64,000 bases of DNA, taken from the NCBI RefSeq assembly GCF_031348265.1, contig NZ_CP133771.1:4836001-4900000 (forward strand), in the 5' to 3' direction. This document shows, piece after piece, positions 53,055-61,581 of this stretch (the first letter of the stretch is position 1; the number at the start of each line of letters is the position of its first letter). This DNA comes from Streptomyces collinus (GTDB taxonomy: Bacteria; Actinomycetota; Actinomycetes; Streptomycetales; Streptomycetaceae). Position numbers and translations under genes: made by a program. The notes beneath the pieces were generated by a model. The model was given only the letters and a program-made list of their open reading frames with translations. It was not told the DNA's origin and ran no database searches.

Positions 53055-53131
53055 GCCGCCTTAGCTCAGATGGCCAGAGCAACGCACTCGTAATGCGTAG
53101 GTCTCGGGTTCGAATCCCGAAGGCGGCTCCA
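53055..53131 (+). tRNA. tRNA-Thr (anticodon CGT)
   Basis: The acceptor stem GCCGCCT pairs with AGGCGGC, the anticodon stem ACGCA/TGCGT holds loop CTCGTAA with anticodon CGT (codon ACG, threonine), and the T arm TCTCGGGTTCGAATCCCGA is intact. CCA is encoded at 53129-53131. A candidate promoter CATAGT lies about 13 bases upstream. Confidence 0.95.
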
Positions 53132-53135
53132 CCGG

Positions 53136-53167
53136 AACCCCAGGTCACGTGCTCGTGACCTGGGGTT
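53136..53167. terminator. Strong terminator between tRNA-Thr and the gene cluster
   Basis: Perfect 14-base arms AACCCCAGGTCACG and CGTGACCTGGGGTT around a 4-base loop, followed by T-rich TCT. It serves tRNA-Thr and, on the other strand, the fatty acyl-AMP ligase gene that ends at 53180. Confidence 0.9.
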
Positions 53168-53179
53168 TCTGCTGTCGGG

Positions 53180-54943
53180 CTACGCGGGCGGCGGGGCGTC
53201 CGCGTAGCGGCTGTCCGTCAGGCCGTCCAGGTACTGCGCGCGCATCGCCGCGCGTTGGATCTTGCCGCTGGTGGTGCGCAGGACCGCCCCGCGTCTGACC
53301 AGGGCCACCGCCGCCGGGCGGACGCTGAAGTCGCGGGCGATGCCGCCCCTGATGCGGGCGGCGAGGCGTGGGAGTTCCTCGGCGCCGACCGAGCCGCGCA
53401 CCTCGTGGACGACGACGAGCTGCTCCTCGGCGGCGCCGTCGGCGCCGGGAACGGGGACGGCGAACGCGGCGCCGAACAGTCCCACCAGCTCCGGGTGCAG
53501 GCGCCGCAGCGCGTGTTCCACGTCCTGCGGGTAGATGTTGCGGCCGCGCAGGATCAGCATCTCCTTGAGACGGCCGGTGACGTAGATCTCGTCGTCGTGG
53601 AGCGTGCCCAGGTCGCCGGTGCGGACGTACCCGGTGTCCCCGTCGAGGGTGCTGACGCCGAACGTCTCGGCGGTGGCGTCCTCGCGGCCCCAGTAGCCCT
53701 GCGCGACGCTGGCCCCGCGCAGCCAGATCTCGCCGACCCGGCCCGCGGGCAGCACCGCGCGGGTGGCCGGGTCGACGATCCGCACCGTGTACTCCTCGGC
53801 CCTGCCGCAGCTGACGACGTCACGGCCGGGCCGGTCCTCGGTGACCGGACGGAACTCGTGCTGTTCCAGGAGGGTTTCGTCGACCCGGGTGACGGCCAGT
53901 TCGCGCGGCCCGGTGCCCGAGATGAACACGGTCGCCTCCGCCATGCCGTAGCAGGGCGCCATCGTGTCGCTGCGGAAGCCGGCCGGGGCGAAGCGCTTGG
54001 CGAACGCGGTGAGGGTGGAGGCCTGTACGGGTTCCGACCCGTTGGCCGCGAAACGCCAGCAGGACAGGTCGAGTTCGGCGAGCTGCTCGTCGGTGATCTG
54101 GCGTGCGCACAGTTCGTACGCGAAGTTGGGCGCGGCCGACCAGTGGATCCGGTACTTGTCGATCATCCGCAGCCACCGGTGCGGTCGCTTCAGGAAGGTC
54201 GTCGGGCTCATCAGGACGCAGGAGCCGCCGAGCAGCAGCGGGGGCAGCAGGATCGCGAGCAGTCCCATGTCGTGGTACTGCGGGATCCACGAGCCGAAGC
54301 GGGTGGTGCGGTCGAGGCCGAACGCGGAGCTGAGGGCCGCCGAGTTGTGCAGCAGGTTGCCGTGGTCGACCATCACTCCCTTCGGGTCGGAGGTGGAGCC
54401 GGAGGTGTACTGGAGCAGGGCCAGGGTGTTCCGGTCGACGTCGGGCACCTGCCAGGCCTCGGCGTGCGCGGCGGTGAAGCCGGGGCCGTCGGTGACGGCG
54501 CAGGTGATCTCCCGGCCCGGGTCGGACGCCGCCCAGTCCAGGACGCTCGCGGCGACGGCCTCGCTGGTGAGGACGGCGGCGACGGCGGCGTTCTCGACGA
54601 TGGAGTCCACGCGGCGGCGCTGGTGGCTGTACTGGCCGGGCAGCGAGGACGGGACGGCGACCATGCCCGCGTAGAGGCAGCCGACGAACGCGGCGGCGAA
54701 CTGCAGGCTCTCCGGATACAGCAGCAGCACCCGGTCGCCGGGCGCGTACCTCTCCTGGAGCCAGCCGGCTATCTTGCGGGCCTCGTGGTCGAGTCTGGCG
54801 TACGACCAGGTCTCGTCCCCGTCGGGTGAGTCGGGGTCGCGGACGAAGATGACGGCCGGGTCGTCCGGGGTGACATGGGCGTTCGTACGGATGCGGGCCG
54901 TGGCGCTGCGGGCCTGCAGAAGTGTGTGGTCGTCCGTGAGCAT
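53180..54943 (-). CDS. Fatty acyl-AMP ligase (FAAL)
   Basis: A 587-residue acyl-adenylate-forming enzyme that activates a fatty acid and transfers it to the phosphopantetheine arm of an ACP. Motifs: LQYTSGSTSDPKGVMVDH, PQYHDMGLL (FAAL/FACL core), CYGMAEATVFISG, YVRTGDLG and the Lys-bearing TTSGKIQRA at the C-terminus. Residues around ILRGRNIYPQDVE fit the FAAL branch rather than CoA ligases. It is the last gene of a minus-strand operon that also holds an ACP and two dehydrogenases, so it should provide the acyl starter of a lipopeptide. ATG 54943 follows a G-rich stretch. Confidence 0.9.
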   Translation of the reverse strand: MLTDDHTLLQARSATARIRTNAHVTPDDPAVIFVRDPDSPDGDETWSYARLDHEARKIAGWLQERYAPGDRVLLLYPESLQFAAAFVGCLYAGMVAVPSSLPGQYSHQRRRVDSIVENAAVAAVLTSEAVAASVLDWAASDPGREITCAVTDGPGFTAAHAEAWQVPDVDRNTLALLQYTSGSTSDPKGVMVDHGNLLHNSAALSSAFGLDRTTRFGSWIPQYHDMGLLAILLPPLLLGGSCVLMSPTTFLKRPHRWLRMIDKYRIHWSAAPNFAYELCARQITDEQLAELDLSCWRFAANGSEPVQASTLTAFAKRFAPAGFRSDTMAPCYGMAEATVFISGTGPRELAVTRVDETLLEQHEFRPVTEDRPGRDVVSCGRAEEYTVRIVDPATRAVLPAGRVGEIWLRGASVAQGYWGREDATAETFGVSTLDGDTGYVRTGDLGTLHDDEIYVTGRLKEMLILRGRNIYPQDVEHALRRLHPELVGLFGAAFAVPVPGADGAAEEQLVVVHEVRGSVGAEELPRLAARIRGGIARDFSVRPAAVALVRRGAVLRTTSGKIQRAAMRAQYLDGLTDSRYADAPPPA

Positions 54944-54992
54944 GGGATCCCCCGGGGGGTAGCAGGAAGCGGGTGTGGGTCGGCGGGCTCGG

Positions 54993-56411
54993 TCACCAGT
55001 CGGTGGCCTCGCCCAGGGCCAGCAGGTCGTCCAGGTCGTCCGCCTCGACCAGGGCCGCGCCGGCCACCGGGGCGTCCGGGTCGTCGATCGCCTCGGCGAG
55101 CAGCCGCACATAGGAGTCGAGGAGCCGGCGGACGGTGGCTTCGTCGAACAGGTCGGTGGCGTAGCGGAACACGGCGGTCAGCGAGGAGGCGCTCTGCCGC
55201 ATCTCCACGTTGATGTCGAACTGGCCCTCCAGCTGCGGCACCTCGATCAACTCGATGCGCAGACCGGCGTACTCGGTGTCGGTGCCGCGGGCCGCGGCCT
55301 CGGTGACCTGCATCAGCAGGGGTTCGAGGCGGCCGGGCGCGACCATGGTGAACACCATCCGCACGGGCGGGTTCCGGCTGCTGTACGGTTCCTCGCCGGC
55401 GAGCAGGGCGTACGGGTAGCCGATGTGCTTCATGGCGCGCATCACCTGGCGCTGGGCCGTGTGCGCGGCCTGCGCGAACGTGGTCGTGCCGGTGAAGTGG
55501 GCGGGCAGGACGAGGGTGTTGACGAGGTAGCCGACGACCTCGCGCATGCCGGGGCCGCTGCGGGTGGTCGTCGGGCAGCCGACGAGGAAGTCGCGTTGTC
55601 CGCTGTAGCGGTGCACCAGGGCCTGGAAGACGCCGAGGGTCAGCGCGAACGGGGTCACTTTCGCCCGCTTGGCAGCCTCGCGCAGGCGCGGCACGAGTTC
55701 GTCGGGGATCCGGGCCTCGCAGGTGGCGCCGTTGAAGACCGCCGGCGGGCGCGGGGACCGCGGCCGGTCGGCGGGGAGTTCACCGGCGCCTGCGTCCGCG
55801 CAGAACTCCTGCCAGAACGCGACCAGTTGTTCCCGTCGTGGCCCTTCGAGCAGTTCCTGTTCGCCCTGTACGTAGTCGTCGTAGCCGCGGGTCAGGGGCG
55901 GCGGCGCGGTGTCCGTCGCGTAGGCGTCGAGCAGGTCCTGGAGCAGCAGCCACTGGGAGGTGGCGTCGGTGACGATGTGGTGGGTGCTGACGACGATCAC
56001 GTGGTCGTCGGGGGCGATGCGCAGCAGGAGGGCACGGCACGTTCCCTCGCCGGTGAGGTCGAAGGGGGTGTCGCCGAACGCCTTGACGTGCTTCTCCAGC
56101 AGGCCGGTGTCGGTGACCCCGGGGACCTCCCGGACCTGGAGGGGCACCAGGTCCGGGAGGCCGATCACGCGCCGCGGGCCCGCCGCGGTCTCGGTGAACG
56201 TGGAGCGCAGCACGTCGTGCCGCTCCACCACCGCGCGCAGGGCGCGCCGCAGCCGCGCCTCGTCGAGCGCGCCGCGCACCCGCAGGGCGGCCTGGACGTT
56301 GTAGGCGGGGCTGTCGGGCGCCATCCGGTACAGGAACCAGAGCGCTTCCTGCCCGATGGAGAGGGCTCGCTCCCGTTCCTGCCCGTCGGCGAGGGCTCGC
56401 TCCCGGTCCAT
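54993..56411 (-). CDS. Free-standing NRPS condensation domain
   Basis: A 472-residue condensation-domain protein. The active-site HHxxxD appears as STHHIVTDATSQ. Other C-domain markers are the N-terminal SIGQEALWFLY, RHDVLRSTFTE, VGYLVNTLVLPA and the Phe/Asp-rich QFDINVEM. As a separate protein it probably joins the ACP-bound acyl chain to the first NRPS amino acid, since the downstream NRPS starts without a C domain. The ATG overlaps the ACP stop codon by one base, so it is made with the ACP. The start region contains a duplicated ERALADGQERERAL segment. Confidence 0.88.
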   Translation of the reverse strand: MDRERALADGQERERALSIGQEALWFLYRMAPDSPAYNVQAALRVRGALDEARLRRALRAVVERHDVLRSTFTETAAGPRRVIGLPDLVPLQVREVPGVTDTGLLEKHVKAFGDTPFDLTGEGTCRALLLRIAPDDHVIVVSTHHIVTDATSQWLLLQDLLDAYATDTAPPPLTRGYDDYVQGEQELLEGPRREQLVAFWQEFCADAGAGELPADRPRSPRPPAVFNGATCEARIPDELVPRLREAAKRAKVTPFALTLGVFQALVHRYSGQRDFLVGCPTTTRSGPGMREVVGYLVNTLVLPAHFTGTTTFAQAAHTAQRQVMRAMKHIGYPYALLAGEEPYSSRNPPVRMVFTMVAPGRLEPLLMQVTEAAARGTDTEYAGLRIELIEVPQLEGQFDINVEMRQSASSLTAVFRYATDLFDEATVRRLLDSYVRLLAEAIDDPDAPVAGAALVEADDLDDLLALGEATDW

Positions 56412-56749
56412 CACCGGGCGGCGAGTTCGGAGTGGATGTGGGCGGTGAGCGCGTCGATCGTGGGGTGGTCCCAGGCGAGGGTGGCCTCGACGAGGATGCC
56501 GAACTCGTCCTCCACGTCGCCGCACAGCGTCAGGGCGTACACGGAGTCGAGACCGATCTCGACGAGCAGGTCGTCGGCGGCGATGTCCTGCGGGCGGACG
56601 TCGAGGAAGTAGGCGACTCGCTCGGTCAGCCAGGTACGGATCGCCTCGGCGCCGGCGGATGCGGCGATCGCGGCGGATGCGGCTCCGGTCGTCTCGGCTC
56701 CGGTCGTCTCGGTGCCGGTGGTCCCGGGGGTGGTGGCGGGCGTGGCCAT
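56411..56749 (-). CDS. Acyl carrier protein
   Basis: A 112-residue carrier with the phosphopantetheine site VEIGLDSVYALTL (Ser in GLDS). A Thr/Gly/Ala-rich leader of about 35 residues precedes the helical domain (IRTWLTERVAYFLDV). It sits between the dehydrogenases and the free C domain on the same strand and should carry the fatty acyl group. ATG 56749 is supported by AGGAG upstream and by the end of similar ACPs; longer frames upstream are low-complexity. Confidence 0.85.
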   Translation of the reverse strand: MATPATTPGTTGTETTGAETTGAASAAIAASAGAEAIRTWLTERVAYFLDVRPQDIAADDLLVEIGLDSVYALTLCGDVEDEFGILVEATLAWDHPTIDALTAHIHSELAAR

Positions 56750-56867
56750 GAGGAGGCTCCTGGTGATGTGAAGGGTGTGGAAATTGGTGGGGTAGGGCTT
56801 CTGGTCCGGATACGGGTAGGGGCCGGGGTGATCGGGTCCGGGGCGGTGGGCGCGGCCGGGTGCCTGG

Positions 56868-58583
56868 TCAGGCGCGCGCGAGCCGCGAACGGTCGAGGTC
56901 GAAACCGGCACGGTCTTCCTCCCTCGCGGTCAGTTCGGCGAACAGGCGCTGCTCCACCGCGCCGGGCAGGGCGCCCACCTCGTGGCCGAGGCGGGCGGCG
57001 ATCCGCGCGAGGGCGCCGGTCAGCCAGGCGTCGTCGCGCAGGAACGGGTCGACGCCGTCCTGGTTGTGCTGCCACACGCCGATGCACGCGGCGGCCATGG
57101 ACAGCTGCGCGTACCGTTCGGCCAGGGCGAAACCGGAGCGGCCCGCGACGACCGAGTGCTCGCTCGGCGGCAGTTGACGGCAGCGCCGGCCGAGGTCGTC
57201 GAGGTCGGCGCGGAGCAGTGCGGCGAGCCGGGCGGCCGCCGGGGGCAGTGCCGGGCCGCCGGCGTGGTCGTGGAGCAGCGCGGTGAGCTGGTCGGCGCCG
57301 CGCGAGGTGAGTTCCAGCGCCCGGTAGTCGATGTCGTCGAGCGGCGCCGACAGGTCGAAGAGCGCGGCGGGCGGCACCTCGGCGGTGCCCCAGCTGGTGG
57401 TGGCGAGGCGGGGCAGCTGCGGCAGTGTCGTGGCCTGGCAGACGGCCGCGTTGGCGTGCGCGAAGGTGATGGCCGGCAGGTCGCGGTAGAACTTCTGGAA
57501 GATGCCGTAGCGGCCGTCGCGCCAGTACGAGTTGGCGCCGAGCAGGGTGCCCAGCGTCTGCGACGACCGGTGCAGGACCTTGGGGACCACGTACTTGTTG
57601 ACCGCGGTGATCACACTGGTCTGGCCGGGCAGGACGTGCAGGGCGCGGCACGCCACGGTCGCCATGCAGTCGCCGGCGAGCAGGTCGAGGAAGGCGCCGA
57701 CGAGGGTGGCCCTGGCGTGCGGCAGGTCGGCGACGCTGCGTCCGTACAGGGCACGGTCGAGGGCGAAGCGGGTGACGGTGCGCAGCTGGGTGTCGGCGGT
57801 GCCGACCATCATGCCGGGGAGTACGGCGCGGGTGGTCTGGAAGGCGCGCAGGACGGTCTCCATCGCGCTGCCGACCGGGCCGACGGGGGCGTCCGCGGGG
57901 ACCTCAAGATCGGTGAAGTCGGCGCCGCCGATCAGGCAGCCGCGCAGTCCGACCGTGGGGAAGCGGTAGTCCCTGCGCAACCGGTCGGCCGGGGCCTGGG
58001 TGAGGTCCACCCACAGGTGGGAGTGGCTGCGGTTGCCGGGGCCTGCGCCGGTGCGGGCGAGCAGGACGACGGCGTCGGCCCGGCCCAGGTTGTTCACGAT
58101 CTGCTTGCGGCCGTTGATCCGGTAGTGGCTGCCGTCGGCCGAGGGCGTCGCGGTGAGGTCGGTGCGGGTGAAGTCGTTGCCGTGCGGCAGTTCGTTGTAG
58201 CCCGCCGCGGTCTTGCCGCCGGACAGCAGGACGCCCGCCATCCGCTTCTGCTGGACGTCGCTGCCCGCGGTCCACATCGCGGAGCCGGAGATGTAGTTGG
58301 TGAAGCCGTGGCCGAGCGCCAGGGTCGGGTCGCGGCGGGAGACGGTACGCATCATGCGCATCAGGCGGTCGATGCGGCCCAGGCGCCCGCCGAGCCGCCT
58401 GGGCACGTACTCCGCGTTGAACCCGTAGGCGTCCAGGGCGGCTTCGCCGGCGGGCAGGATCTCGGCGCGCTCGTCTGCGGCGAGGACGGCTTCGAATCCC
58501 AGCGGGTTGTCCGGGTCGTGGGCGTCACCGAGCGCCCTTTCCAGGACGTCGGGGCCGCCCGGGACGGAGTTCGGGCCGGTCAT
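56868..58583 (-). CDS. Acyl-CoA dehydrogenase-like protein, second of a pair
   Basis: A 571-residue flavoprotein of the acyl-CoA dehydrogenase fold, much longer than the usual 390. Features: GHGFTNYISGSAMW, NELPHGNDFTRTDL in the place of the TExxxGSD FAD motif, RINGRKQIVNN, and ARTGAGPGNRSHS. By eye the position of the catalytic Glu (YEGTNQI in typical enzymes) reads TFAHANAAV, without Glu or Asp. It could be a non-catalytic partner of the other dehydrogenase or use another base. The ATG overlaps the stop of that gene (ATGA), so equal amounts are made. Related pairs occur in ramoplanin- and enduracidin-type clusters, where they introduce acyl double bonds. Confidence 0.8.
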   Translation of the reverse strand: MTGPNSVPGGPDVLERALGDAHDPDNPLGFEAVLAADERAEILPAGEAALDAYGFNAEYVPRRLGGRLGRIDRLMRMMRTVSRRDPTLALGHGFTNYISGSAMWTAGSDVQQKRMAGVLLSGGKTAAGYNELPHGNDFTRTDLTATPSADGSHYRINGRKQIVNNLGRADAVVLLARTGAGPGNRSHSHLWVDLTQAPADRLRRDYRFPTVGLRGCLIGGADFTDLEVPADAPVGPVGSAMETVLRAFQTTRAVLPGMMVGTADTQLRTVTRFALDRALYGRSVADLPHARATLVGAFLDLLAGDCMATVACRALHVLPGQTSVITAVNKYVVPKVLHRSSQTLGTLLGANSYWRDGRYGIFQKFYRDLPAITFAHANAAVCQATTLPQLPRLATTSWGTAEVPPAALFDLSAPLDDIDYRALELTSRGADQLTALLHDHAGGPALPPAAARLAALLRADLDDLGRRCRQLPPSEHSVVAGRSGFALAERYAQLSMAAACIGVWQHNQDGVDPFLRDDAWLTGALARIAARLGHEVGALPGAVEQRLFAELTAREEDRAGFDLDRSRLARA

Positions 58584-60391
58584 GACGCCTCCTCGGCGAG
58601 GGAGTCGGCCGCCTCGGCGAGCGGGAAGGGCAGCAGGGAGAACATCTCGCCGCTGTCGTACTGGTCGACGAGCAGCGGCATCAGCCGGTCGAGCACCGCC
58701 GAGCCGTCGGTGCCGTCCTCGGGGAGCGTGCCGGGCGTCAGGCGGTCGGCGAGACGGCACAGCGCGGCCTCGGCCCACAGCCCGTCCTGCCACAGGCCGG
58801 CGGTCGCGGTGGTGTCGGCGGCGACGGTGGTCCGGTTGCGCAGCCACACCTGGAGGCAGGCCGCGGCGGCGGAGCACAGGGTGTAGCGGTGCGCCAGGTC
58901 GAAGGCCGAGGCGGGCACGTCGCGCGGGCTCGGCCGGTGGGCGGCCATCTGCTCGTGCGTGGTGTCACTGATGCGCAGCAGCTTCTCGGCGACGGTGAGC
59001 AGGGTGGCGGGCGCCTCGCCGGACGCCACCAGCTCCCGCAGTTCCGCGACGGCTCGGGGCAAGGACGCCGCGACGCTGTTGCCGGTGCGGGAGGTCAGCA
59101 GCAGCCGGGCCGGATCGAAGGCGGGGATCGGCGCGTCGAAGGTGGCCGCGGCGGCCAGGCCCTCGGCGTCGGTGCGCCCGGCGCGGTAGCCGCGGGCGAG
59201 GGCGGCGAACTGGTTGATCAGGGCGTTCAGGTTGACCAGCGTGTTGCCGTCGAAGATGCCGACGATGCGGTGGTCGCGCTCCAGCTTGGCGAACAGGCCG
59301 TGCGCGAACTCCTCGCTGAGGAAGGAGCGGGCGCCCAGGAACTGGCCCATGGCGGAGATCAGTTCGTCGGCCGTGGTGGGCACGAGGTACTTCACCGCGG
59401 CCGACGAGACGCTCATCTCCTCGGTCAGGGTGTGCACGCCCCGCGAGGCGAGGAGCGTGACGGCCTCCATGGCGAGCAGGTCGGCGTAGGCCTCGGTGAG
59501 CGCGCGGTGTGCCTGCGGCAGGTCGATCAGCCGCTTGCCGTACAGCCGGTGCTCCAGGCCGAAGCGGGTGGCGATGCGCAGCGCGTGGTCGCCGGCGCCG
59601 AGCGAGAGCGCGGCGCAGATCGTGCGGGTGATCTGCAGACTGCGCAGGACGGTCTCGATGCCCTCGCCCTCCTCGCCGATCAGCGCGGTGGCGGGCACGA
59701 CGGCTCCGTCGAAGGCGATGCCGCTGATGTCGGCGCCGCGGATGCCGTGCGTCTTCGCCGCGGGCAGACAGGTGTGACTGCCGTCCGCGAGCAGGGCCTT
59801 GTCGACGAGCAGCAGGCTGTAGCCACGGGTGCCGCCGGCCGGGGAGGTCCGGGCGAGGACACAGACCAGGTCGCTGCGGGTGGCGTTGTTGATCAGCCAC
59901 TTCTCTCCGTCGAGCCGGTAGCCGCCCGCCACGGGGGTGGCGGTCAGCTCGCCGGAGAGCAGATCGCTGCCGTGGGCGCGTTCGGTCAGGCCCCAGGAGA
60001 CGACGGCGCCGGAGGTGACGCGGGCGCCCAACTCCTTCGCCTGCTCCGCCGTTCCGCCGACCCAGGTGCTCACCGCGCCCAGATACGTCTTGGTGTGCGC
60101 GATCGCCACGGTCAGGTCGCGCCGGGCCACCACCCGTACCAGCTGGAGCAGGTCCTCGTAGCTGTGGAGGGCGCCGCCGTGCCGGGCGGGCACGTAGTGC
60201 GCGGGCATGCCGAGCGCGTCGAGGCGGGCCACGGCGTCCGTAGGGAACGCCTCGGCGGCGTCGAGTTCACGCAGCCGGGCCGCGAAGAACGGCAGGTCCC
60301 GGCGGGAGGGATGGCCGAGGGAGCGGTCGAATCCGCCGGCCCGGTCGTACGGCGCGTACCGCCGCGGGGGTGCGAGTTGAGGTTCCGTCAC
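58580..60391 (-). CDS. Acyl-CoA dehydrogenase-like protein, first of a pair
   Basis: A 603-residue dehydrogenase-fold flavoprotein that probably desaturates the ACP-bound acyl chain. It shows GLTERAHGSDLLSGEL (the FAD/acyl motif), GGYRLDGEKWLINNA, HGIRGADISGIAFDG and LYGKRLIDLPQAHRAL. In the C-terminal region the Glu of YEGTNQI-like motifs is replaced by Asp in VGIFDGNTLVNL. GTG 60391 is chosen because AGGTGGA lies about 4 bases upstream; it is the first gene of the minus-strand operon, starting beside a palindrome. Translation is coupled to the second dehydrogenase. The substrate chain length cannot be read from the sequence. Confidence 0.82.
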   Translation of the reverse strand: MTEPQLAPPRRYAPYDRAGGFDRSLGHPSRRDLPFFAARLRELDAAEAFPTDAVARLDALGMPAHYVPARHGGALHSYEDLLQLVRVVARRDLTVAIAHTKTYLGAVSTWVGGTAEQAKELGARVTSGAVVSWGLTERAHGSDLLSGELTATPVAGGYRLDGEKWLINNATRSDLVCVLARTSPAGGTRGYSLLLVDKALLADGSHTCLPAAKTHGIRGADISGIAFDGAVVPATALIGEEGEGIETVLRSLQITRTICAALSLGAGDHALRIATRFGLEHRLYGKRLIDLPQAHRALTEAYADLLAMEAVTLLASRGVHTLTEEMSVSSAAVKYLVPTTADELISAMGQFLGARSFLSEEFAHGLFAKLERDHRIVGIFDGNTLVNLNALINQFAALARGYRAGRTDAEGLAAAATFDAPIPAFDPARLLLTSRTGNSVAASLPRAVAELRELVASGEAPATLLTVAEKLLRISDTTHEQMAAHRPSPRDVPASAFDLAHRYTLCSAAAACLQVWLRNRTTVAADTTATAGLWQDGLWAEAALCRLADRLTPGTLPEDGTDGSAVLDRLMPLLVDQYDSGEMFSLLPFPLAEAADSLAEEAS

Positions 60392-60470
60392 GACTCCACC
60401 TGAATCTGAGAATGTGTGCACTCCGGGATTTCTGAATGGCCCCAGTCTTGGCCACCACAAGGAGCGCTGT

Positions 60471-60498
60471 CGCAGGATCCCGGTGTCAGGATCCTGCG
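60471..60498. promoter_or_regulatory. Palindromic operator candidate between divergent cluster operons
   Basis: CGCAGGATCC (60471-60480) and GGATCCTGCG (60489-60498) form a perfect 10-base inverted repeat with an 8-base centre. It lies 80 bases from the dehydrogenase start and 92 from the SbnA-like start, in the only divergent promoter region of the visible cluster. Confidence 0.6.
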
Positions 60499-60589
60499 TC
60501 TGCATCTGGCTGCCAGCGCTGAACCCGTTACCCCCGTCCAAAGGCGAACTAGTGTCTCCACTGCACGCCTAACAGGTGAGAGGGAATCC

Positions 60590-61573
60590 ATGCCGAAAAC
60601 ATTTGATTCGGGGATTCTGGGGACGATCGGCGAGACACCTCTGGTGAAACTGGAGAGAGTGTTCCCCGGGGAACACTCGCAATTCTTCGCCAAGATCGAG
60701 CGGTTCAACCCAGGTGGCAGCATCAAGGACCGAAGCGGCCTCAACATGCTTCTTGAGGCGCTGCGCAACGGCGAGATCACGCCGGGGCGTTCCGTGGTCG
60801 TGGAATCGAGCTCGGGGAATCTGGCGGTCGGGCTCGCCCAGATCTGCCGGTACTTCGATCTGCGCTTCATCTGCGTGGTCGACGCCAAGACCACGGAGCA
60901 GAACCTGGCCATCATGCGGGCCTACGGGGCCGAGGTGGTGGTGATCGACGAGCGGGACCCCGCGACCGGCGAGTTCCTGCCGGTGCGGCTGCGCAGGGTG
61001 CGAGAGCTCGTGGCGAGCATCCCGCACGCCTACTCCCCGAACCAGTACGCGAACCTGTCCAACCCGCGGGCCCACGAGCGGACCATGCGGGAGATCGTGG
61101 AGGAGCTCGACGGGCGGCTCGACTACCTCTTCTGCTCCGTCAGCACCTTCGGCACGCTGCGCGGCTGCGCCGACCACCTCCGCAAGGAGGGGCTGCGCAC
61201 CAAGATCGTGGCGGTCGACGCGCAGGGCAGCGCCATCTTCGGCCAGCTGCCCACCCGGCGGCTGATCCCGGGGCACGGCGCCTCCGTCGTGCCGGCCCTG
61301 ATGGACCCGGCCGCGGCCGACGAGGTCGTTCACGTCTCCGACCTCGACTGCGTGGCGGCCTGCCGCCGCCTCGTGGTCCGCGAGGCGATCCTGGCCGGCG
61401 GTTCCTCCGGGGCGACGATCGCCGCGGCGGAGCGAATGCTGCCGCGCATTCCGCCCGGCTCGGTCAGCGCACTGATATTCCCCGACGGCGGGGACCGCTA
61501 TCTGGACACCATCTATTCCGACGACTGGGTGCGCGAACACTTCGGTGAAGTGTCGCACCTGTGGAAGGACTGA
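60590..61573 (+). CDS. SbnA-like 2,3-diaminopropionate synthase, first enzyme
   Basis: A 327-residue PLP enzyme of the cysteine synthase fold. The Schiff-base Lys is K46 in NPGGSIKDRSG, and the SSSGN loop binds the substrate carboxylate. SbnA is known to join O-phospho-L-serine and L-glutamate to N-(1-amino-1-carboxy-2-ethyl)glutamate. The FDSGILGTIGETPLVKL N-terminus resembles SbnA rather than CysK. The next gene encodes an SbnB-like enzyme, the second step, so together they make L-2,3-diaminopropionate for the NRPS. ATG 60590 follows GAGAGGG. Confidence 0.9.
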   Translation: MPKTFDSGILGTIGETPLVKLERVFPGEHSQFFAKIERFNPGGSIKDRSGLNMLLEALRNGEITPGRSVVVESSSGNLAVGLAQICRYFDLRFICVVDAKTTEQNLAIMRAYGAEVVVIDERDPATGEFLPVRLRRVRELVASIPHAYSPNQYANLSNPRAHERTMREIVEELDGRLDYLFCSVSTFGTLRGCADHLRKEGLRTKIVAVDAQGSAIFGQLPTRRLIPGHGASVVPALMDPAAADEVVHVSDLDCVAACRRLVVREAILAGGSSGATIAAAERMLPRIPPGSVSALIFPDGGDRYLDTIYSDDWVREHFGEVSHLWKD

Positions 61574-61581
61574 AACTTCCC

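Noticed and set aside
60590..61573. Cysteine synthase for primary metabolism
   Set aside because: The neighbouring SbnB-like, MbtH and NRPS genes and the SbnA-like N-terminus make diaminopropionate synthesis the better call.
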